From: a virus | Virus record (IMG/VR): IMGVR_UViG_3300025110_000088 | Span: 1-28,593 of that record | Length of the DNA stretch: 28,593 nucleotides | Reading direction: 5' to 3' (one strand) | In this document: positions 9,501 to 17,448 of the stretch, in pieces | Position numbering within the stretch: position 1 is the first letter of the stretch | How the letters are laid out: every line of letters begins with the position of its first letter | Position numbers and translations under genes: made by a program | The notes under the pieces: model-generated | Databases searched by the model: none | What the model was told of the DNA's origin: nothing | What the model saw: the letters and a program-made list of their open reading frames with translations, nothing else

Positions 9501-11358
9501 TAGTGGTGCTAGAAAAACAATAGATAAAATTATAGATGAAACAGGTAATCTTGAGTTTAGAACACAATATATGGATGAGATACGTGATAGTTTACCTGAT
9601 GCTTTAAAAAATAAACCCATCACAGATTTAGACATAGTTGCATATGCTATAAGAAATGACAATTTACCTGTGGGGATAGCTTTAAGTATGGATGAAACTT
9701 TACGGTTGTATTCTGCTTTAAGTGCAAAATCATACAAAGCACATAGATCTAACAATACAGGAGTTTCACAAACTTATGGAGAATACGCAAAAGCTGCAGA
9801 TAAATTATTTGACAAGGTGGTTGATGCAAGAGGAGTTCCTATAGCAGACGATGCGTTAAAGCAGATAAATGATGAACTCATAAACATGAGATTAACTTAT
9901 CAAGATGAATATACCACACCTTATTTGACAAAAAACACAAATGTATCACGTTGGACAAACCCTGAAAGTGCAACAGTTGTGAGAAGAAAAGGTGAAGTTG
10001 AGGTGATTCGTGACAACGCACAGACTCCGGGTGGTAAAAAATGGTCATCAGGAAATGAGCCTAACACTTGGTTTGATTTACAAAAAGTATCAAACATGAG
10101 TGAAGGTGACATCGTTAACAGACGTAGAGATTTACTACAAATGTATGGTAGATACGATAAAAATGTTGATGGTTATGTTATAGATCCCAACGGTGAAGTA
10201 TTTAAAGGTTTGAGAGAAATATCTGGTATAAAATTTGAAAGAGAAGTTAGAAGATTGCAGTCTGAAATATCTGACCCAATTCAACTTCGAGATGCCATAG
10301 ATAAATTAAGAAAAAATACAGAAACTTTATTTAGAACCTCTGATGATGTTAACGCTTCCATCGCATTTGATTACAATGAGAGCATGGATATAATGACAGA
10401 GTTAGGATCACGAATACAACGTGATGCAAAACTTAAAGCAGCTCATAAAAAAGAATTTATAGATTCTGGATTACAAAGAAATTTAAGAAAAGATGCTGCG
10501 ACAGTGTACACATCCATGAGAAATGCAAATGAAAAAGTAAAAATGCTACAAGACATAGGTGGTGTGCAGAGTGGTGCAGCGTTCTTTGATAAGTTTATTT
10601 CAAAGCCAGATGGATTACAAGAGTTAAAAGCTTTAAAGACAGCAATGACTTCTGTGCAAAACAAAAATAAATTACCGACAATGACTGCAAAAGAGTTTGA
10701 TGATTATGTTAAAGAAATTGTATCCACTCACATATCTAGAACTGTAATCAAACCAACAGGAACTACTACAATAATTCCTACTACAGATAAGAATGGTAAA
10801 ACAGTTTACAAAGCTGTTAAAGATACAAATATGGATACAGATGCTCTCACTAAATTTTTAGATGGCGAGGGATCTGACGTATTAATTGCTAACTTAAAAC
10901 AATCAGGATATATAGATGATGATCATCTAAAGAATCTAAGACGCATAAACACCTTCATGGCTAATAGAAAAAGACAAGTTGGTAGACGAACAGGTGACAT
11001 AAGAATTACTGGAGAGCCAAGAGGATTATCAGTTGAAAGTTATATCAGTAGATTTTATTCTATATCAAGACAAGTAGTTAGTCCGAAGTATGTTGCAACG
11101 GAAGCTCTTATACAAAACATAAGAATGTCCGAGCATAGGATGCTAAAAGAGATGATTACAAATCCTAAAGTTGCAAGTATAATGGCTGACCTTATTGTTG
11201 ATGGTAAAAAGTTTACAGAAGAACAAGAACTTAGACTGAAAGAAGTTCTAACTGTGATGGCTGCCAATGCTATGGCTTCAGGTGCTATAACTGCAGAAGA
11301 TGAGATGAAGTCTGGTCAAAAATTACCAACATACGATCTATCAAAATTCAAACAATAA
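6571..11358 (+). CDS. Giant internal virion/ejection protein candidate (1595 aa)
   Basis: This is the largest gene in the window. It is preceded by AAAGGTTAATTT 5' of the ATG. The 1595-aa product is charged and largely helical. One clear hydrophobic stretch lies at about residues 548-590 (FATIAAVTGQQLN, then VGYLVGMGTLMVANF), and a Gly-rich hydrophobic patch lies near 270-280 (AIGDLIITGIGAGGELAY). No N-terminal transglycosylase-like motif (Glu-Ser plus GLMQ) was found, in contrast to T7 gp16. Size, helical repeats and position at the end of the late block fit a protein ejected into the cell envelope during DNA entry. This is inference from layout, since no family was recognised. Confidence 0.65.
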   Translation: MVQTQNKSAFPDTKIEEDVITRGPKGVLGIIDESVGFTDESKESVRFGDQPGQVIVNPLNVNRVFNYGEYYDEDFFVQNNDIEGMLLGNNQAMEFDKNMSYEDKIDLFNQYQPKILFGRSDTELDTDGTKKTTGIYNVDERIDTILRSNIEEKIQSEMDKGVRPTILPNPFTEAPAPFSMEYYKKDPKTGRLLPSYQESPGRRAKEFLRFLDQSFPNMGGKTKASLVNRNIYGRVDLNFKMPDEKETDTAGSGLVLGEKLVTLATDIPRAIGDLIITGIGAGGELAYDGFKNLYNLASREATFKDQYQMMYQGDGWYVPNPFAEKGRDLIRSFLGPDSAEVYQKRLAQDNILVTKEQANKILNYTSDAADAVTVVTPQLLGEATAIANITKKGAKKFYDDFKLYQSNNKNLKGPELVQSFLDERRSKLPIYGRLKDFLNKNKLKEGADLAESAKPVEQRSLVIEANDRLKSKRGELADAIKLKRAEYQSLDPQAKAVMTPLLKKEYLNTEEVFKLKAEVTEAEMLVRMAEQTSAVPKYMRDMFKDTTYFATIAAVTGQQLNTSFGVDPQVGYLVGMGTLMVANFTQGSNLLGMRSYLENRHAYNQTNILTVLRKSGAFEEGTTSQDVLAALRNPVLDGVNPLTGKKFTSSERKLALDLSKRINSLAPEIRDQVVANIVYYKDMRKSLAKAGIPDELLETSFADMSGLALFDALEDSFYYSVSQSKAFDKGTQETFLSLQNSRTKLMQSLEGHLNNILGLNIDKNNPAIVEFTGKISEALSDTKLKGDELRSVADAYVKSKAQLLQSYLHGHDIKGVQDSITAEYGDVMEMADSLLDDTLKLSLLGDMKSVQQSRQNLKLIEDSIHKEFHATIANQRSVINDRSGKIPSVNEIDLAKYNDENASLGRLAIMSRKMAKARARLPFQEFDLKYGNQFGTDASELGLKILDDVTAGDRASKGLASQLMASGDEAKIFSVLNSGARKTIDKIIDETGNLEFRTQYMDEIRDSLPDALKNKPITDLDIVAYAIRNDNLPVGIALSMDETLRLYSALSAKSYKAHRSNNTGVSQTYGEYAKAADKLFDKVVDARGVPIADDALKQINDELINMRLTYQDEYTTPYLTKNTNVSRWTNPESATVVRRKGEVEVIRDNAQTPGGKKWSSGNEPNTWFDLQKVSNMSEGDIVNRRRDLLQMYGRYDKNVDGYVIDPNGEVFKGLREISGIKFEREVRRLQSEISDPIQLRDAIDKLRKNTETLFRTSDDVNASIAFDYNESMDIMTELGSRIQRDAKLKAAHKKEFIDSGLQRNLRKDAATVYTSMRNANEKVKMLQDIGGVQSGAAFFDKFISKPDGLQELKALKTAMTSVQNKNKLPTMTAKEFDDYVKEIVSTHISRTVIKPTGTTTIIPTTDKNGKTVYKAVKDTNMDTDALTKFLDGEGSDVLIANLKQSGYIDDDHLKNLRRINTFMANRKRQVGRRTGDIRITGEPRGLSVESYISRFYSISRQVVSPKYVATEALIQNIRMSEHRMLKEMITNPKVASIMADLIVDGKKFTEEQELRLKEVLTVMAANAMASGAITAEDEMKSGQKLPTYDLSKFKQ

Positions 11359-11368
11359 GGAGAACTAG

Positions 11369-11668
11369 ATGACACCTAAACAAAAGAAATTTGCTGCACT
11401 AGCACCCCCATTCAACAAAGCCACTCAAGCTGATAGAATAGCAGGTGCTACAGGCAAAACATATAATAATGGACAACGCCCATCTAAAATGTATGGTGGT
11501 GGTATGGCTATGAGAAAACCTATGATGATGGGTGGACTTGCTGAAAAGAACAGAAGCCAAAACAATATGACACCCAAAGCCAAAGACTCAATGGGCATGA
11601 TGACTGAACAAAAGAAGTTTGGTATGGGTTACAATCTTGGTGGTGCGATTAAAAAGTTTAAAGGCTAA
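11369..11668 (+). CDS. Small basic Met/Gly/Lys-rich protein, last late gene
   Basis: This 99-aa protein is very basic and low in complexity. A conserved-looking N-terminus (MTPKQKKFAALAPPFNKATQ, then ADRIAGATGKT) precedes Met/Gly runs (MYGGGMAMRKPMMMGGL) and a Lys-rich tail. An AGGAG site precedes the start. Short proteins beginning MTPKQKKFAALAPP recur, as I recall, next to structural genes of marine phages with no assigned role. DNA binding or packaging in the head is a possibility from the charge only. Its TAA overlaps the stop of the convergent gene on the other strand. Confidence 0.7.
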   Translation: MTPKQKKFAALAPPFNKATQADRIAGATGKTYNNGQRPSKMYGGGMAMRKPMMMGGLAEKNRSQNNMTPKAKDSMGMMTEQKKFGMGYNLGGAIKKFKG

Positions 11669-11886
11669 ATATAGTTTCGTGATCCACTCATTATATCATC
11701 TGCACTCTTCCTAAGATACCGAAGCAGTGATGCTACCTGACTTGTGCCACTATACATAGGCAACCCAGTATTCAATTCTCGTTCGAGATCGTCAGGGGTA
11801 ACTGCTTCGTAGTTCATCTCCACATTCCCCTCTTTATTTAAAAATACTTCTAATGAAAATAGTTTCGCTTTAGTTTTTGATATCAT
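11665..11886 (-). CDS. Hypothetical protein, last gene of the replication block
   Basis: This 73-aa protein (MISKTKAKLFSLEVFLNKEG...) overlaps the end of the upstream gene by 17 bases. It has a short beta-like start and a helical C-terminal half (SQVASLLRYLRKSADDIMSG) but no recognisable family. Its TAG stop shares bases with the TAA of the convergent late gene. Coding is supported by operon packing and by a normal composition. Function unknown. Confidence 0.55.
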   Translation of the reverse strand: MISKTKAKLFSLEVFLNKEGNVEMNYEAVTPDDLERELNTGLPMYSGTSQVASLLRYLRKSADDIMSGSRNYI

Positions 11887-12355
11887 GGCAAGGACTCAAT
11901 TGACTTATCTGTAAGTTATAACAATCAGCTTTAAACGTGTAGCCGTTGTTGTAATCAATATCCCCTTTTCTGTATAGGGTGGCTTCTTTGTAAAAGCTTT
12001 GTTTGGATATGCCACCAAGAATCCAAGCTTTACTTAAATCTGTTAGTATGCGAACAAACACATACGCATCACAGTCTTGTTTAGTTCCATGCAACGCTAC
12101 GGAACAATCATAGTTTGGTCTAGGCTTAGAGTTACAACGTTTAGTTTTAACATCTATTCTCATACCATCCTTAACAAGATCGTAATCGTATGTATTCATC
12201 TGCTCTGCTTCAATACTATCAGCAACAATTATCTCACCTATCGCACCTACAACGTTGCTAGTGCCACCTGTAATACTTCCCTGCAATATGCCCACAGTAG
12301 AAGCTTTTTCCCTCGCACGGTTCATATAATCATTGTTGATCGGTATCTCTATCAT
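11870..12355 (-). CDS. PD-(D/E)XK-like nuclease/hypothetical
   Basis: This 161-aa protein begins with an ATG overlapping the ribonucleotide reductase stop (TAATG). Residues 37-72 have the spacing of a PD-(D/E)XK fold: GAIGEIIVAD with E41, then YDYDLVKDG with D59, then RIDVKTK with D68 and K70. The remainder is beta-rich with several Cys. Related phage and restriction-type proteins cut DNA, but only these motifs support a nuclease here. A role in host DNA degradation or DNA processing would fit its neighbours. It could also be an inactive structural relative. Confidence 0.6.
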   Translation of the reverse strand: MIEIPINNDYMNRAREKASTVGILQGSITGGTSNVVGAIGEIIVADSIEAEQMNTYDYDLVKDGMRIDVKTKRCNSKPRPNYDCSVALHGTKQDCDAYVFVRILTDLSKAWILGGISKQSFYKEATLYRKGDIDYNNGYTFKADCYNLQISQLSPCHDIKN

Positions 12356-14283
12356 TAGCTTGAACTCAAGTCCACGACTTCACAGGCATCTGCTGTACAG
12401 GCTAACTCACGAGATCCACTCGTATTATCTTCCTTTTCATACATAGAGAACTTAGTCCAGTCGAGTGACGATGGTACACGCCCATTCCATTCGAGATATT
12501 CATCTGCATCTATGTCCTGATAAGGAGCTTGTTGGTAGGTGTGATCAGAGAATGGTAAGAACGATACCCCTGATGCAATATCAAAGTTATCATACAACCA
12601 TGCACCCACTTCCATCCACTCTTCTTCCTTTACAGAAATAGTAACAGACGGTTTGTGTTCACACCAATTAAGTGCATAGACTTTCCATAGCTCTAGTTGT
12701 TCTATTGCACTCATCTCTGTCCTAGTGATAGCACCACTAGGGGATTTCATTGGAAACGAAAAGACAGTAACACTATCAGGTTTTGTGATATCAGGTTCGT
12801 ACGGTATATTCTCTTCTTTCATGAATTGTGTAAGTGGATCTTTGTTATCACCACGTACAGTTCTTACATAAAAAGGATTGTGTCTAGCGTGTATACCTGA
12901 CGCTGAATCAGTAAGTTGCGATACAGTACCACTTGGCTTTACACATGTAATAGCCGTACTTCTAGGTATGCCAATCTTTTCTGCATATTCTTTGTTTGTA
13001 TCTATTGCAACTTGTTTCATTTCTTGTAACCAAATCTTTGAATCGACTTGTCTAGCCAACACATAATTATCCATGATACCAGTTAATGAAACGCCTAGCA
13101 AGCGTTCTTCTTCAGTATTTGTTTTCCATATCTTTCGTAAGTATTTTAAATCTGTAAGAGTAGATTGGAATGTACCCAAGATAGTTGCAATCCTTACTTT
13201 GGATCGTAAGCTTAACAGGTCATCACTTTCACGAACTACAACTTCAGATAGATTACAGAATTGATATGGTCTAAGTATAATCTCACTACATGGATTAGTA
13301 CCCCACATGTGTCCTGTCTGTCGTCTGCCGTTCTTAGCTACCTGATCATCGGCAGCCTTACGGTTGAACATACCACGTTCACCTGACTTGGACTCATACA
13401 GAGCTAACCATTCTCTCATATAGGTTTCCATAGCAGGCTTACCTTTGTAGGCTACAGAGTTGTTTGCCAATGCTCTTTGACCATTTGCGTTCCACCATTC
13501 TCCTGCCTTTGCATGAGCCATCTGATCATCATTCAAGTTAGATAGACTAATCAATGCAGATCGTCTCACTCCACCAACAACAACAACCTCACCAACTTTG
13601 CACATAATATCGTGGCACTCTATAGGAAATAGCTTTCTGCCTTTTGCACTTTTGAACTTATCTATTGTGAACTTAAATAAATTGACCAACGGATCAGCAC
13701 CTGATGCTCTACCACCCATGACCTTTAGTCTTGCACCTGCAGGTCTTACATTAGATACATCCCAAGATGGTATCATTCCTGAATAGAGTAGTGCAACAAG
13801 TTCACGAAATGCTTTTGCCCATCCTGCTTTGCTATCATCTACTACAATAACAACGTCAGAGTCTTGCATGTTCTCACTGATAATGGGTAGCTTGTCTACA
13901 TTCTCACGTTCAACACTAAATCCTACACCTGTGCCACACATAAGTATGTACATCGCTTCATCGAAAGATCGTGGACTATCTACAGGTAAATAGCTACAGT
14001 TGTAACCACATACGTTATCTCTTTTCAATGCCTGTCCTGCTGTCATCAAAGCTCTCATAGATGGCATAACACTAAGGTTGGTTATGTACTCTTCTATGGC
14101 TTGTTTATCTACCTTACTTATCTTGTAGTTGTGCTTTTCAAGTAAAGCTTCTTCCATAAAATTTATGTATCTTGAAACTGTCTCACCCCAGTTTTCTCTT
14201 CTTCCTTCTTCATCAAGCCAACGAGCATATCGTGATTTGTGTATGAACTCTTGGTATGATGTAGGTAGCATATTAGACGACAT
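12355..14283 (-). CDS. nrdJ: Class II (adenosylcobalamin-dependent) ribonucleoside-triphosphate reductase
   Basis: This 642-aa monomeric reductase converts ribonucleotides to deoxyribonucleotides for phage DNA synthesis, using vitamin B12 coenzyme. It matches the Lactobacillus leichmannii RTPR type. The redox cysteine is in GYNCSYLPVDSPRSF (C96). The active-site loop GTNPCSEIIL has C332 and E334, and the second redox cysteine lies in QFCNLSEV (C343). The C-terminal electron-relay pair is Cx4C in ELACTADACEVV (C629, C634). It is somewhat shorter than the roughly 740-aa bacterial enzyme. There is no separate radical-generating subunit nearby, as expected for class II. A GGGGAAG site precedes the ATG, two bases after the DUF3310 stop. 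Confidence 0.92.
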   Translation of the reverse strand: MSSNMLPTSYQEFIHKSRYARWLDEEGRRENWGETVSRYINFMEEALLEKHNYKISKVDKQAIEEYITNLSVMPSMRALMTAGQALKRDNVCGYNCSYLPVDSPRSFDEAMYILMCGTGVGFSVERENVDKLPIISENMQDSDVVIVVDDSKAGWAKAFRELVALLYSGMIPSWDVSNVRPAGARLKVMGGRASGADPLVNLFKFTIDKFKSAKGRKLFPIECHDIMCKVGEVVVVGGVRRSALISLSNLNDDQMAHAKAGEWWNANGQRALANNSVAYKGKPAMETYMREWLALYESKSGERGMFNRKAADDQVAKNGRRQTGHMWGTNPCSEIILRPYQFCNLSEVVVRESDDLLSLRSKVRIATILGTFQSTLTDLKYLRKIWKTNTEEERLLGVSLTGIMDNYVLARQVDSKIWLQEMKQVAIDTNKEYAEKIGIPRSTAITCVKPSGTVSQLTDSASGIHARHNPFYVRTVRGDNKDPLTQFMKEENIPYEPDITKPDSVTVFSFPMKSPSGAITRTEMSAIEQLELWKVYALNWCEHKPSVTISVKEEEWMEVGAWLYDNFDIASGVSFLPFSDHTYQQAPYQDIDADEYLEWNGRVPSSLDWTKFSMYEKEDNTSGSRELACTADACEVVDLSSS

Positions 14284-14284
14284 T

Positions 14285-14584
14285 TTAATCTTCCCCTTTT
14301 TTTATTGTTTGAATTAAACGGTTTAAGTACCACTTTGCTTTTTCTAAATCTTCTACACCATTCTTGTATTTATATCTACATAAATATTTAAGAATGTTGC
14401 CTTGAAGATACGCTTCAAATCCACCACCTGTGACGGACTCTATCATGTCTATAGTCTCTATGCCTGCTTTGTTGTAGTGGGCAGGACTATTAACCATGTC
14501 CTCTTTGTCTTTTCCTGACAGATATTTAATTTCGTTCTCTGTCTCTTTTAGTTTCTGTCTCATGTATTCCATATGCCTTAACAT
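14285..14584 (-). CDS. DUF3310 protein (small phage 'nucleotide kinase-like' family)
   Basis: This 99-aa protein has the DUF3310 signature: VNSPAHY, IETIDMIES, then QGNILKYLCRYKYKNGVEDL and EKAKWYLNRLIQ. The family is common in phage replication clusters and is often labelled nucleotide kinase-like, but its biochemical role is not established. The N-terminal 30 residues form a charged helix that precedes the domain. The ATG overlaps the upstream stop (TAATG), and the gene ends two bases before the reductase start, which fits a nucleotide-metabolism pair. Confidence 0.85.
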   Translation of the reverse strand: MLRHMEYMRQKLKETENEIKYLSGKDKEDMVNSPAHYNKAGIETIDMIESVTGGGFEAYLQGNILKYLCRYKYKNGVEDLEKAKWYLNRLIQTIKKGED

Positions 14585-14931
14585 TATTTGTTACCAAAAT
14601 CAACTTTAATTACGTTGTCTTTATATTTTACTGTCTTGCCTTCTTCATCAAGTATCTCACCAAATATTCGTCTAGTTACATAGTTGTATGCAATTTCTGA
14701 TGTACCAAAGTTAAATACTTCTTCACTCTTACCCATAAGCAATCCAACAAGACCTTCGTGTATTACTGACCCTACAGAGTGATCAGCTTCAGACTCGTAC
14801 TGTCTTTCTGTCGTATCGTATGCACTCATCTTGAACTTATCGTCACCGACATCTGTAAGTATAATATAGTAGTGACCTTTTTGCAAATTCATTTTCTTTG
14901 CAAATTCTATTGCGTCTTCTTCACTTTCCAT
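14584..14931 (-). CDS. Hypothetical protein between endonuclease I and DUF3310
   Basis: I do not recognise this 115-aa acidic protein by family. It has an alpha/beta appearance: an N-terminal helix (EDAIEFAKKMN), beta strands (GHYYIILTDVGDDKFKMSAY), and a helical segment with a hydrophobic core (VIHEGLVGLLMG). The start overlaps the end of the endonuclease gene by 11 bases and has GGAG about 11 bases upstream. Position suggests a replication or recombination accessory factor, which is inference only. Confidence 0.6.
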   Translation of the reverse strand: MESEEDAIEFAKKMNLQKGHYYIILTDVGDDKFKMSAYDTTERQYESEADHSVGSVIHEGLVGLLMGKSEEVFNFGTSEIAYNYVTRRIFGEILDEEGKTVKYKDNVIKVDFGNK

Positions 14932-15295
14932 TTTTGTACCACTCCACAGGTATTGTTTTCTCTGCCCACCTGAAATCGTTCTTGTTGCACCAATCAGCGT
15001 AGGTTGTTTTACTACCTTTGTAAATTTTATTTCGTGCGTTCATAAATACAAATCGTATATCAAGATCTTTGTGTTGTTGCTTTACCAAAGCCATCTTTAC
15101 TCTGTCTGCTTTATCTAAGTGACCCTTTGCTTCTACATATATACCACTCTCGACTATATAGAAATCAGGAGTGTATGTTCTAGGCTTGGGTATGTAAATA
15201 AACTTCTTTGATTCATACTCAAACTTAACTTTGTTCTCAGCCAAACCTTTTGCAAGATGCAACTCAAAGCGTGATCTGTATTTCATTCTGTTCAT
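14921..15295 (-). CDS. Endonuclease I (Holliday-junction resolvase, T7 gp3-like)
   Basis: This 124-aa protein resolves branched DNA and helps degrade host DNA in T7-type phages. All four metal-site residues of T7 endonuclease I have equivalents: E11 in RSRFELHLAKGL, D44 in TYTPDFYI, then E55 and K57 in GIYVEAKG. The downstream pattern LDIRFVFMNARNKIYKGS, TYADWC and IPVEWYK also matches. I chose the ATG at 15295 because it forms an ATGA overlap with the preceding stop and places the first catalytic Glu as in T7. A longer frame reaching 15409 would run through the neighbouring gene and is not needed. Confidence 0.9.
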   Translation of the reverse strand: MNRMKYRSRFELHLAKGLAENKVKFEYESKKFIYIPKPRTYTPDFYIVESGIYVEAKGHLDKADRVKMALVKQQHKDLDIRFVFMNARNKIYKGSKTTYADWCNKNDFRWAEKTIPVEWYKNGK

Positions 15296-15678
15296 ATTTT
15301 CTTTTTCAACCCTAAAGACTGTAGTCGTTTTTTTACATACCCTGCCAGTTTGGGGGATTGTTTTTCTAGTATAAGAAGTTCTTCTGTTAATCCAAGTATC
15401 GGAAGGCATATTACTTTACCCTGATCGCTAACGTAGTTTATTGTTTGAAATTGATTTTCTATTTTTACTATATCTCTTTTTTCAGTGTGAGAGGTGAGAG
15501 TTCCGTTGTTCGAGAAGTTTTCACGAAGAGTAAGGGGAATACCTCTATCATGTTGACGTAAATGAACAACGTCTCTCCCACCACCTGTCTCCACATGGGA
15601 GTCTATATAAACGTGGTACAAGTCCTCGTTTAATCCTAAAAGATCTATATGAAATTGATGAACATAAATGATTGCCAT
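15292..15678 (-). CDS. Hypothetical protein
   Basis: I recognise no family in this 128-aa protein. It starts in a TAATG overlap with the exonuclease gene and ends in an ATGA overlap with endonuclease I, so it is embedded in a coupled operon. Residues 1-60 contain several His and Asp (HQFHIDLL, HVETGGGRDVVHLRQHDRGIP), suggesting but not proving metal binding. The C-terminus is a Lys/Leu helix (PKLAGYVKKRLQSLGLKKKI). A DNA-metabolism accessory role is inferred from its neighbours. Confidence 0.6.
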   Translation of the reverse strand: MAIIYVHQFHIDLLGLNEDLYHVYIDSHVETGGGRDVVHLRQHDRGIPLTLRENFSNNGTLTSHTEKRDIVKIENQFQTINYVSDQGKVICLPILGLTEELLILEKQSPKLAGYVKKRLQSLGLKKKI

Positions 15679-16568
15679 TATAGCGATTTCCTCTTCAATT
15701 TAGAGTACCATACTTGAGGTGGCTGTTTAGCTTTTGATGTTATCTTATCGTGTGATACTGCATCTTTCCAACAGTGTGCTTTGTACCCACACATAGTACA
15801 CGGTCTAGGTAACAATTTGTTTCCTGTCCTGACTTCTTGACCATCTTGTTTGTACACCTCAAATATATCCTTGAAGGGTACTTTGAACTCAAGTGATTCA
15901 TCTGTCAACACTTTAATTCGTTCTTTGGCATCTGCCATATATTCTTTTCTGTCGTCTGTTTGCCAATCAGGTGCTTCAACCACAGTGACTTCGCCACTTG
16001 ATTTGTTTATGACAATCCAACCACCAAACGGTAATCCTGTTGCTTCCCCATACAAATGCCCTTGCATGATATAGCCAAATGGGTCATCCTCTTTTATTTT
16101 TTCGTATCCACCGTAACCTGTATACTTAAACTTGTATGCCCACTCACTTGCAGACTTTATATCCCAAACCTTATCTTGTCCAAACTCATCACGTATAATC
16201 AAATCCAACGTGCCACTTACATTTGTACCATCTATGTTTAGACTAACGGCTTTCTGTTTATCTACGATATCAACGCCTGCCTGTTCTAACACAAGAACAG
16301 CTATGGCTTCTACAATATCCCCAAACAGAAACCTGAATAGCATATTGTATTGTACCTCTTGTTCAATGCCTTTCTTCTCAAGGAGTTGTTGACACAGAGG
16401 TCTACCAAGACCTGACATTCTGATCTTGTACTGTCTTTCTTTATTTAATTGTGTAGTAACGGAATCTCTGCAGGAATCTGCAAAGTCTAAAACGGCTTCA
16501 GGGGGAATTGAAACTTCCCCCCTACTTGCACGTTCCATGTAGTCTTGTATTTTAAACAGGAGAAGCAT
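15678..16568 (-). CDS. RecB/Cas4-like PD-(D/E)XK exonuclease with probable Fe-S cysteines
   Basis: This 296-aa protein (from the ATG at 16568) has the order of a RecB-family nuclease. E87 lies in FGDIVEAIAVL, D122 in VSGTLDLII, D136/K138 in VWDIKSASEW, and a QxxxY motif in IMQGHLYGEA (Q169, Y173). Near the C-terminus CTMCGYKAHCW gives CxxCx5C (C257, C260, C266). With C59 in GRPLCQQL this makes the four-cysteine arrangement of Cas4/AddB iron-sulfur nucleases. It is probably the phage 5'-3' exonuclease, in the role T7 gives to gp6. The start is uncertain: an in-frame TTG at 16598 is possible, and neither start has a good ribosome binding site. It overlaps the upstream gene. Confidence 0.82.
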   Translation of the reverse strand: MLLLFKIQDYMERASRGEVSIPPEAVLDFADSCRDSVTTQLNKERQYKIRMSGLGRPLCQQLLEKKGIEQEVQYNMLFRFLFGDIVEAIAVLVLEQAGVDIVDKQKAVSLNIDGTNVSGTLDLIIRDEFGQDKVWDIKSASEWAYKFKYTGYGGYEKIKEDDPFGYIMQGHLYGEATGLPFGGWIVINKSSGEVTVVEAPDWQTDDRKEYMADAKERIKVLTDESLEFKVPFKDIFEVYKQDGQEVRTGNKLLPRPCTMCGYKAHCWKDAVSHDKITSKAKQPPQVWYSKLKRKSL

Positions 16569-17403
16569 TGAAATCGTCTGCCAAGCTTTCTTCTCCAACC
16601 ACTACCTGTAGCTTTGCAGAATCTCTATTCTGATCTAGTACAGATTGATTGGCTGCCTTGACTGTATCGGCAAACTTTTTCATTAACTCCTTATCTTCTA
16701 CAGATATATCAGTTTCACTTTGAAGAGTTGGAACAGGTGTCCAATATGTAACCGATCCCTTCTTCTGTTTAGCCGTACCCATATTGATCCAACATTTCTG
16801 CATGATCTTTTTCTGTTTGGTTAGGCTATCAATAAAATTCCTCATCGGAACAAACCCTGACTTCTTAAAGTATGCAACAACAGGATGACCATCAATTTTG
16901 ACTGCTTCCTTATTACCCTTGACGAAATCACCTGATATCACACAGTACAACACTTGATTGCATACTGCCATTCGTGATCTTAACTTAGAGGGATCATCAT
17001 CTTTAAGTTTCTCTTCATCTGCCACAGATAGACGACCACACTTGTTGCCACCTTCTGTATCAGGAAAGTCACCTGACAGAGTTGGTTTCTGTACAGACTT
17101 ACAAGAAAAAGTTCCTTGCTCCTGATCAAACACACTCCATTCATAGGTTCGTAAGATTGGTCTAATTCTTACTGTCTTGGCGTAGACCATTTCGCCTTCA
17201 TACATCATCTTCCAATCGCCACGTGTTAAGGTAGCACCATCTTCAGTTTCCATATCGTAGTTTATGTTTAGTCTTGAAAGTCCTTGATTTGATTTCTGTG
17301 TCGAAGTCTGACCAGTCAATGCCATCAAAGATTCCATGTCGTCACTACTAAAAGAGCCAACGATGTTGTCAATTTCAGTATTCATAGTTTGTATGTTTTC
17401 CAA
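16552..17403 (-). CDS. Candidate ssDNA-binding protein (replication block, unassigned family)
   Basis: This 283-aa protein lies between the polymerase and exonuclease genes, where T7-type phages often encode a ssDNA-binding protein. It has a disordered Ser/Thr/Gln-rich N-terminus and a beta-rich middle (TRGDWKMMYEGEMVYAKTVR, then IRPILRTYEWSVF). Conserved-looking Cys/Gly patches (GGNKCGRLS, CNQVLYCVISGD) follow, and the C-terminus is acidic (GEESLADDFNASPV). An acidic C-terminal tail is usual in such proteins, but no OB-fold signature can be proven by eye. A TTG start at 17403 is favoured because AAGGA sits 8 bases upstream; the ATG at 17385 has only a distant GGA. Function is inferred mainly from context. 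Confidence 0.62.
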   Translation of the reverse strand: MENIQTMNTEIDNIVGSFSSDDMESLMALTGQTSTQKSNQGLSRLNINYDMETEDGATLTRGDWKMMYEGEMVYAKTVRIRPILRTYEWSVFDQEQGTFSCKSVQKPTLSGDFPDTEGGNKCGRLSVADEEKLKDDDPSKLRSRMAVCNQVLYCVISGDFVKGNKEAVKIDGHPVVAYFKKSGFVPMRNFIDSLTKQKKIMQKCWINMGTAKQKKGSVTYWTPVPTLQSETDISVEDKELMKKFADTVKAANQSVLDQNRDSAKLQVVVGEESLADDFNASPV

Positions 17404-17448
17404 TTTAAATATCCTTTTCTATCTATTTAAGGTTAACGTAATCAGAGG

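Noticed and set aside
12697-13264. Several 60-70-codon frames on the + strand opposite ribonucleotide reductase
   Set aside because: These are antisense shadows of a gene with complete catalytic motifs, with no ribosome binding sites or family features. Similar shadows opposite the polymerase, helicase and large late genes were dropped for the same reason.
15295-15409. N-terminal extension of endonuclease I to 15409
   Set aside because: The extra segment lies wholly within the upstream gene in another frame and has no T7 counterpart; the ATGA overlap at 15292-15295 gives a natural start.
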